From Amycolatopsis japonica (GTDB lineage: Bacteria > Actinomycetota > Actinomycetes > Mycobacteriales > Pseudonocardiaceae), in assembly GCF_000732925.1 (NCBI RefSeq), contig NZ_CP008953.1, forward strand, positions 1,550,001 through 1,614,000: 64,000 bases of DNA, read 5' to 3'. The number at the start of each line of letters is the position of its first letter. The first letter of the stretch is position 1. Positions 58,640 to 64,000 of the stretch are shown in pieces. The notes under the pieces are model-generated. The model did no database searches. It was given only the letters and a program-made list of their open reading frames with translations, and had not been told where the DNA came from. The position numbers were made by a program, and so were the translations under genes.

Positions 58640-59893
58640 TCAGGGCTCGAAGGCGTTGCCGGTGGCGATCTTCGGCCGCCCCAGTTCCACCGGCTCGGCG
58701 ACGCGAGCCCGCCGGTAGACCGCCACGGTCGCCTCGGCGATCCGGCCCCAGTCGAAGTCCGCGGCCAGCCGCGACTGCGCGGTCAACGCCCGCCGGGCGG
58801 CGGCGACCTCGTCGTCCAGCACCGCCTCGACCGCGTCCCCGAGGGCGTCGACGTCGCCGGGGCTGAACGCCAGGCCGGTCTCGCCGTCGACGACGACCTC
58901 GCCGAGCCCGCCCGCGGTCGAAGCCACGAGCGGCGCCTTCGCGGCGGCGGCCTCCAGCGCGACGATCCCGAACGGTTCGTACCGGCTGGGCAGCACGACG
59001 GCGTCGGCCGCGGCCAGCACGGCGCGCAGTTCGCGGTCGGACAGGTGCCCGACGAAGTCCACCGCGCGCCGGACGCGCAGCTTGCGGGCCTGGTCGACCA
59101 GTTCCTCCAGATGCCTGCCTTTGCCGGCGACGACCAGCCGCGTCCCCGGTTTGGCGCGGCGGATCCGGGGGAGCGCGGCGAGCAGATCCTGTACGCCCTT
59201 CTCCCATTCCAGCCGTCCGAAGTAGAGCAGCAGCGGCGCGCCGGAGGGGCTGTAGACCTCGCGCGCGTGCGCGACCTCCTCTGCGGGCACCTGCCAGGTG
59301 CGTTCCTCGATGCCGTTGTGGATCACGGTGACCGCGTCGCCGTCGACCTCGAACAGATGCGCCACTTCGCGGCGCATGGCCTGCGAGCAGGTGATCAGCG
59401 CGTCCGAGCGGTTCGCGAGCCACCACTCGACGGAGTGCACCTGCTGGTTCAGCGGATGCGAGAGCCAGCCGGAGTGCCGTCCGGCCTCGGTGGCGTGGAT
59501 CGTGCCGACCAGCGGCACCCTGGCGGCCTCCGCGATCGCGATCGCGGGATGGGTGACCAGCCAGTCGTGCGCGTGCACGACGTCCGGCTGCCAGCCGCGC
59601 AGCAGGTCGGTGGCGGCGCGGACCATCGCGTGCCCCATGGCCAGCGTCCACGCGACGAGGTCCCGTTCGAAGGTCACGTGCATCGGGTCTTCGGCGACCC
59701 GGATGATCCGGACGCCCTCGACCACGCGATCGGTCCTCGGATGGGTCTCGGCGTCGGTGCCCGCCGTGTGACGGCACAGGACGACCACGTCGTGCCCCTG
59801 CCGGGCGAGATGCCGGGCCAGGGCGTGGACGTGCCGTGCGAGTCCGCCGACGACCACGGGTGGGTACTCCCACGACAACATCAGCACGCGCAT
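58640..59893 (-). CDS. GT4 glycogen synthase-like glucosyltransferase (Rv3032-like)
   Basis: This 417-residue GT-B enzyme of family GT4 transfers glucose from a nucleotide sugar to alpha-1,4-glucan. It carries the N-terminal WEYPPVVVGGLARHVHAL, the acceptor loop GRHSGWLSHPLNQQVHSVEW and the donor motif LPSRYEPFGIVALEAAAAK (EX7E type). It matches the mycobacterial Rv3032-type synthase of methylglucose lipopolysaccharide/capsular glucan. The GH57 branching partner lies 3.4 kb upstream at 63294, separated by unrelated genes. The ATG at 59891-59893 is the start. Confidence 0.9.
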   Translation of the reverse strand: MRVLMLSWEYPPVVVGGLARHVHALARHLARQGHDVVVLCRHTAGTDAETHPRTDRVVEGVRIIRVAEDPMHVTFERDLVAWTLAMGHAMVRAATDLLRGWQPDVVHAHDWLVTHPAIAIAEAARVPLVGTIHATEAGRHSGWLSHPLNQQVHSVEWWLANRSDALITCSQAMRREVAHLFEVDGDAVTVIHNGIEERTWQVPAEEVAHAREVYSPSGAPLLLYFGRLEWEKGVQDLLAALPRIRRAKPGTRLVVAGKGRHLEELVDQARKLRVRRAVDFVGHLSDRELRAVLAAADAVVLPSRYEPFGIVALEAAAAKAPLVASTAGGLGEVVVDGETGLAFSPGDVDALGDAVEAVLDDEVAAARRALTAQSRLAADFDWGRIAEATVAVYRRARVAEPVELGRPKIATGNAFEP

Positions 59894-60002
59894 GGGTGGA
59901 GGTTACTCGTGAGTCGGTCGGCGCCGGGACGGGGCGATCACCCCCACAGGTGACACCGATCGAGGGCGACGGGGGGCGGCGATCTTTGCCACCATCGGGT
60001 CG

Positions 60003-61235
60003 ATGACGTCTTCGGTGAACGCGGCCGGACCGGCCTGCGAGACCGTCGAACCGGTGCTCTCGACGCCGTGGTCCGCGCAGGTCGGACCCGGCAACGCGCT
60101 GCCCGAGTACCCGCGTCCCGGCTGGTCCGCGAACGCTGGCTGAACCTCAACGGCGTCTGGGAGTACGCGGGCAGCGGCGCGCCCCGCCGCGACGGGTACG
60201 GCGAGCGGATCCTGGTGCCGTGCCCGCCGGAATCGGCGCTCTCCGGCATCGGACGGCGGGACGAAACCCTCTGGTATCGCAAGGTTTTCCACGTTCCGCC
60301 CGGTTGGGACGGTCAGCGGGTGCTGCTCCACTTCGGCGCCGTCGACCAGTCCGCGACGGTGCGGGTCAACAACCAGGAGGTGGCCGTCCACGAAGGCGGG
60401 TACACGGCCTTCAGCGCCGACATCACCGACGTCCTGCGTCCGTCGGGATCGCAGGAACTCACCGTCCGCGTGACGGATCGGACCGACGCCGCGACGCATC
60501 CCGTCGGCAAGCAGCGGAACGACCCGAAAGGGATCTTCTGCACCGCCGCGTCGGGTATCCGGCAGACCGTCTGGCTGGAGCCGGTGCCGTCCGCGCATAT
60601 CCGGGATCTGCCGCTGACCCCCGATCTCGATGGGGTGACGGTTGTGCCCAAGGTCACAGGCGGCGCCCGGGTGGAGCTGATCGTCAGCGAACCCGGCGGC
60701 GCGGAGGTGACACGCGTCGAAGGAGCCGTAGGGCAGCGGTTGCGGACAGGCTGGGCCTGCTCGTCTGGCAGGACATGCCGTCGCTCACCGGACCTCGACC
60801 CGACCAGGGACGTCGTCGCGAACAGCGGGGTGAACTGCTGCTTCTCCCGGCCGGACACCGGCGCGGGTGACGTCTACGACGACCACCTACGTCGGGCCGG
60901 GGAGCCCCGCGGTAAAGGACCACAGGGTGATCGTCGACGGCGAGTACGGCGGGCTCGGCCTCGTCGTCGACGGGCATCGCCGGCCGGGGGAGCCCCAGGC
61001 CTACGAGATGACGCCGACCCCGGCACAGCTGACCAAGCGCTATGCCGAGGTCGGCGAGCACCTCGAACGGATCGTCGCCGGAACCGGCCTTTCCGGCGCG
61101 ATCTACACGCAGACCACCGACGTCGAGAACGAGGTCAACGGCCTGCTCACCTACGGCCGGCGGGTGGTGAAGGCGGACGCGGAGTCCGTCGCCACCCGCA
61201 ATCGGGCGGTCATCGAGACGGGTCAGTCCGGCTGA
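60003..61235 (+). pseudogene. Decayed GH2 beta-galactosidase-like gene
   Basis: Segments of a GH2 glycosidase survive in three reading frames. Frame A (60003-60120) holds GNALPEYPRP. Frame B (60119-60727) holds the sugar-binding domain (RWLNLNGVWEYAGS). Frame C (60742-60786) holds ADRLGLLVWQDMPSL. Frame B resumes (60797-60886) with RDVVANSGVNCC. Frame A (60885-61235) holds the C terminus (YVGPGSPAVKDH, TQTTDVENEVNG). Frameshifts lie near 60119 and 60886. Two internal deletions removed almost the whole catalytic barrel. The gene cannot make an active enzyme. Confidence 0.88.
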
Positions 61236-61450
61236 GCCTCCACCGGACCGCCGGAGTCGCGGACCCGGACGGGCACTCCGAGCAGCTGAGAAGGCAGCTG
61301 CCCGGAGTCGTGACCGGGGGTCATCCACACGTCGATCGTGGGTGCCCCCTCGGCCTCGCCCTGCCCGACCCCGACTACTCCGGGGACGTCGTCGAGCCAT
61401 CGGGACGCCGTCACGAGGGCGGCATCGACATCCGATACGTCTTCGGCCAC
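61223..61450 (-). CDS. Small protein coupled to the trypsin-like protease
   Basis: I do not recognise this 75-residue protein, but it looks real: residues VDAALVTASRWLDDVPGVV, then GVGQGEAEGAPTIDVWMTPG and LPSQLLGVPVRV. The pattern of one strand-turn-strand domain ending PVRVRDSGG recurs in actinobacterial proteins. Its GTG shares a base with the protease stop (TAGTG), so translation is coupled. It may be a chaperone, inhibitor or split-off domain of the protease. The 3' end overlaps the GH2 pseudogene by 13 nt. Confidence 0.6.
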   Translation of the reverse strand: MAEDVSDVDAALVTASRWLDDVPGVVGVGQGEAEGAPTIDVWMTPGHDSGQLPSQLLGVPVRVRDSGGPVEAQPD

Positions 61451-62637
61451 TACGGATGCACCCTGATCCCAAGCGACGCTTCGACCAGCGAGATCCGGTT
61501 GATCACCGTGACCACCGGCGAACCGGCGAACAGCAGGCCGACGGCGTTCTCGCTCAGGTCCGCCACGAGACTGCCCGAGTCGCCACCGGCCGACATGTCG
61601 GTGGTCAGCAGTTGCTGCGCGAACCGGGCCACCCTGCCTCCGCCGTAGTTCACGTCGACGGTGGCGTTGATGTTCGTGATCCGCCCGGTCGTCCAGTTCG
61701 TGGTCCGGCCGGTCTTCTGCACGAGCGTGCCGACCGCGGGCGCCACGTTGGTGCCCTTGAGCTCGCCGACCCAGAAGATCCGCCGGTCGAGGTCGTGGAA
61801 CTGGCCTTCGGCGATCGCGGCGTCGACGAAGTTCAAGGGCACCGGCTGCCCCGGCTGGATGAACTTGATCGGTACGAACCGGCTCAGCCTGGCGATGACG
61901 TCGGTGGGGACGACGCCGCCGTCGAACGGGCCGGGCTGCAGGATCGGGTCGCCGATGGCGGCGGCGTTGGAGTTCGCCAGCACGTGGTTGTTGCTCAGGA
62001 TGTAGTACCTCGGCGGTTTGCCGGGCAGCGCCGTCGCGTCGTAGACCGCGGTGCCGTAGGTGCCGGCGGTGATCTTGAAGTGGCCGACGCTCAGCCCGCC
62101 GAACGCCGGGCGGAACCGCTTGGCGAGGGTGAACGGACCGACCTGCTCACGGGCGAGTTCGTCGGGGCGGGCGAGTGTCGGAGCCTGGGGCTCGTCGACC
62201 ATCGTGGCGGCGCCGTTCACCTTGGGGGCGGCGACGCTGCGACCGGCCTGGAGCACCCCGACCTCCTGGACGTCGGTGGGCACACCCGACAGCGCCGCCG
62301 GGACGAGGTCGTCTTCACGCAGCATTTCGTGCGGCATCTTCGTGTCGACCAGGACGGTGATCGCCTTCTCGCCGGTGTCCCTGCCCCCGGACCATTTGGT
62401 ACCGAGCGCGACACCCACCACGTTCTGCCGGTTCAGCAACGCCTCCTCCTCGGCCGCCTGCACGCTCGCGAGGGAGAGGAAATCGTCCGGGATCATATTG
62501 TTTTCGATCATGTCGGCCACACTTTTCTGGTTGTCGGCGTTGACGAAGTGCGGGACTCCCGACGAAAGAGTCTTCTCCTCCTGCGGCGGGTGGCGCCATA
62601 GTGCAATCGGGTACGGCGCTTCACTATGAGACGTCAA
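61450..62637 (-). CDS. Trypsin-like serine protease family protein
   Basis: This protein (395 residues at the longest) has a chymotrypsin-fold domain from about residue 190: His in ILSNNHVLANSN, Asp in NFVDAAIAEGQ and Ser in SAGGDSGSLVAD. The triad is complete. The N-terminal half (ENNMIPDDFLSLASVQAAEE, then ALLNRQNVVGVALGTKW) is helical and has no signal peptide, so a cytoplasmic or atypically exported protease is implied. The start is unclear: a TTG at 62637, a GTG at 62520 and an ATG at 62511 are in frame. AGGAGGAG (about 62577-62584) has no canonical start at normal spacing. Confidence 0.75.
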   Translation of the reverse strand: MTSHSEAPYPIALWRHPPQEEKTLSSGVPHFVNADNQKSVADMIENNMIPDDFLSLASVQAAEEEALLNRQNVVGVALGTKWSGGRDTGEKAITVLVDTKMPHEMLREDDLVPAALSGVPTDVQEVGVLQAGRSVAAPKVNGAATMVDEPQAPTLARPDELAREQVGPFTLAKRFRPAFGGLSVGHFKITAGTYGTAVYDATALPGKPPRYYILSNNHVLANSNAAAIGDPILQPGPFDGGVVPTDVIARLSRFVPIKFIQPGQPVPLNFVDAAIAEGQFHDLDRRIFWVGELKGTNVAPAVGTLVQKTGRTTNWTTGRITNINATVDVNYGGGRVARFAQQLLTTDMSAGGDSGSLVADLSENAVGLLFAGSPVVTVINRISLVEASLGIRVHP

Positions 62638-62737
62638 GATTTCCCTTGTGCGGCAAGGGTTTGTTATCGCTCAACCGGACATCGCCCCGGCGTCGCCGCC
62701 GTTGAGGGACTTTGGTCACCGATCCGCCGGAAAAGGA

Positions 62738-62779
62738 AACGGGCGGGCTCGCCGGATCACTCCGGTGAGCCCGCCCGTT
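62738..62779 (-). terminator. Terminator of the glutathione peroxidase gene
   Basis: A 19-bp stem (AACGGGCGGGCTCGCCGGA against its complement, one G-T pair) closes on the loop TCAC, 15 nt beyond the peroxidase stop on its strand. The remaining gap to the protease start holds nothing else that I see. Confidence 0.8.
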
Positions 62780-62794
62780 CGCGAAAGGCGGGAA

Positions 62795-63280
62795 TCAGCC
62801 GATCGTCGCGTCGATCGCCTTGGTGATCGTCTCGTCCTCGGGTTCGGTGCGTGGGCGGAATCGCCCCACCACTTCACCGGAAGGGGCGATGAGGAACTTC
62901 TCGAAGTTCCACTGGACGTCGCCGGCGGCGCCCTCCGCGTCGGCCGCCTTGGTCAGTTCGGCGTAGAGCGGGTGACGGCTTTCCCCGTTGACATCCAGCT
63001 TTTCGAACAGCGGGAACGAAACGCCGTACGTCGTCGAGCAGAAGGTCTGGATCTCCTCCGCCGTGCCCGGCTCCTGGCCCGCGAACTGGTTGCAGGGGAA
63101 CCCGACGACGGAGAAACCCTTGTCCGCGTAGCGTTCCTGGAGTTTCTCCAGCCCGGTGTACTGCGGCGTCAGCCCGCATTTCGACGCCACGTTCACCACC
63201 AGCAGCGTCTTGCCTTCGAGCGCGCCGAGCGTCGTGTCCTCGCCCGCGAGCGTCTTCAGCGGGATGTCGTGGATCCCCAT
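62795..63280 (-). CDS. Glutathione peroxidase-family protein
   Basis: This 161-residue thiol peroxidase has the catalytic Cys in VASKCGLTPQYTG (about residue 36), Gln in FPCNQFAGQEPG and Trp in VQWNFEKFL. The Cys replaces the selenocysteine of animal enzymes, so it probably uses thioredoxin to reduce peroxides. A second Cys in FPCNQ and one in FCSTTYG could act as resolving residues. The ATG at 63278-63280 is the start. It lies 13 nt downstream of the GH57 gene, so they may be co-transcribed. Confidence 0.92.
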   Translation of the reverse strand: MGIHDIPLKTLAGEDTTLGALEGKTLLVVNVASKCGLTPQYTGLEKLQERYADKGFSVVGFPCNQFAGQEPGTAEEIQTFCSTTYGVSFPLFEKLDVNGESRHPLYAELTKAADAEGAAGDVQWNFEKFLIAPSGEVVGRFRPRTEPEDETITKAIDATIG

Positions 63281-63293
63281 GGTGCCCCTTTCG

Positions 63294-64000
63294 TCATTTC
63301 CTCAGCAGATCACGCGCGTCGACGTGACCGAACGGCCCGTCGTCGCGCCGGAACGCGGCCGCGGTCTCCCGCGCGCGGTCGAGTGCTCCTTCCCGGAGCA
63401 GCCCGGCGAGCGTGTCGAACCGTTCCGTGTGCACTCTCGCCCGCCGCCGCGCGTAATCGGCGGCGGAGTCCTTGGTGACCATGAACGCCCAATCGCTCGA
63501 CAGCGCCAGCATCGCTTCGGCGACGGCCTGATCGCGGACGGAGTCGCGTGTCGTCGTGTCCATTCCGGTGACGAGGTCGAGCATCCGGTCCTGCAACGCG
63601 GTGTTGTCCCGCACCATGTCGGCGACCTGCTCGCCGTCCCAGACCCGCCAGTCCTTGCCAGACCCCCACGACGACGCCGGGAGGTCGACCTTCCCGCCGA
63701 GGTGACCGGCTTCGAGCGCGCCCTTGAGCGTCGTGACGCGGACGCCGGCCTCGGGCAGCGCGCGCAGGACGCCTTCGAGCCAGGCAGGGCCCTCGTGCCA
63801 CCAGTGTCCGAACAGTTCCGTGTCGTACGCGGCGACGACGAGCGACTCGCGGCCGTGCTCGGCTTTGAGCGAACGCAGGCGGGCGACGACCGTGTCGACG
63901 AAGTCCTGGACGTGACCGCCGAGGGTGGCCGTCGCCATCGCCGGGTCGTACGGCGCCTTGTCCGGCGGCTCGACGGTCTTGCCGGTCACCCGCGAGGGTT
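63294..64000 (-). CDS. GH57 1,4-alpha-glucan branching enzyme, C-terminal part (cut by window edge)
   Basis: The 235 visible residues are the C-terminal part of a DUF1957/GH57 branching enzyme of the mycobacterial Rv3031 type. The frame stays open to position 64000, so the N-terminal catalytic half lies beyond the window. It contains the GH57 motif with catalytic Asp, VAAYDTELFGHWWHEGPAWL, and the DUF1957 helical tail (DWRVWDGEQVADMV, TTRDSVRDQAVAEAMLAL). The GTG at 63989 is an internal Val, not the start. The enzyme makes alpha-1,6 branches in glucans, the partner of the GT4 synthase at 58640. Confidence 0.9.
   Translation of the reverse strand, partial: PSRVTGKTVEPPDKAPYDPAMATATLGGHVQDFVDTVVARLRSLKAEHGRESLVVAAYDTELFGHWWHEGPAWLEGVLRALPEAGVRVTTLKGALEAGHLGGKVDLPASSWGSGKDWRVWDGEQVADMVRDNTALQDRMLDLVTGMDTTTRDSVRDQAVAEAMLALSSDWAFMVTKDSAADYARRRARVHTERFDTLAGLLREGALDRARETAAAFRRDDGPFGHVDARDLLRK

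Noticed and set aside
60068..61648. A single 526-codon gene across the GH2 region
   Set aside because: Only the first third and one short later stretch match GH2; the remainder of this frame runs through junk and antisense of the protease region. The surviving fragments change frame, so it is a pseudogene.
1..64000. tRNA genes, CRISPR arrays, IS elements or prophage genes
   Set aside because: I saw no T-loop-like motif in a cloverleaf context, no regularly spaced repeats, no transposase or integrase and no phage structural genes. A dedicated scan (tRNAscan, CRISPR finder) would be decisive.

Overview
This 64-kb window is high-GC chromosomal DNA from a filamentous actinomycete. An Amycolatopsis-like member of the Pseudonocardiaceae fits best. 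The basis is the roughly 70% GC coding sequence, many GTG starts, an F420-type nitroreductase, an actinobacterial GT4/GH57 glucan pair, an ECF41 sigma factor, a RamB-type regulator beside aceA, and long nested palindromes between convergent genes. I found no tRNA, rRNA, CRISPR array, prophage or insertion sequence. The genus is inference.

Layout. 0-9.9 kb: secreted GH92 mannosidase, small membrane proteins, a MarR regulator, a thiamine-binding-type protein, a thioredoxin-TPR protein, a zinc-protease lipoprotein and glycogen phosphorylase. 9.9-13.0 kb: an accessory module in which two paralogous SseB-like proteins flank an EspC-like and a WXG-type protein that look like type VII secretion clients. 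One paralog has an apparent frameshift at an in-phase A-AAA-AAC heptamer. 13.0-14.2 kb: cysteine dioxygenase and rhodanese genes behind a Cys-containing leader peptide. 14.2-23.2 kb: a lone ABC ATPase, enoyl-CoA hydratase, two methyltransferases, acid phosphatase, DUF427, an AraC-type regulator, thioesterase, two acetyltransferases and an APH-like kinase. 23.2-27.2 kb: a lower-GC DUF222/HNH endonuclease, an F420-nitroreductase/hemerythrin fusion and a fatty-acid desaturase.

27-44.8 kb is dense in regulation. It has an ECF sigma factor with a hydrolase, TetR and MarR regulators, a LexA-like repressor, an MmyB-type regulator opposite a metallo-hydrolase, an esterase, a TetX-like monooxygenase, a TetR gene divergent from a carotenoid oxygenase, and an ECF41 sigma factor followed by an oxidoreductase and an epimerase-like gene. 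It ends with a TetR gene divergent from a TIM-barrel-like protein. Several of these regulators have clear inverted repeats at their own promoters.

44.8-54.7 kb encodes cell-surface and housekeeping functions: an 862-residue Ig-repeat protein, an NlpC/P60 hydrolase, nucleoside hydrolase, hexapeptide acyltransferase, a NADAR protein, threonine dehydratase and an NmrA-like protein. 54.7-58 kb is the glyoxylate shunt (aceA, aceB) beside its presumed regulator RamB, with RamB-like boxes in the intergenic region. 58-64 kb has a 43-residue secreted Cys peptide, a GT4 glucan synthase, a decayed GH2 gene, a trypsin-like protease with a 75-residue partner, glutathione peroxidase and the C-terminal part of a GH57 branching enzyme cut by the window edge.
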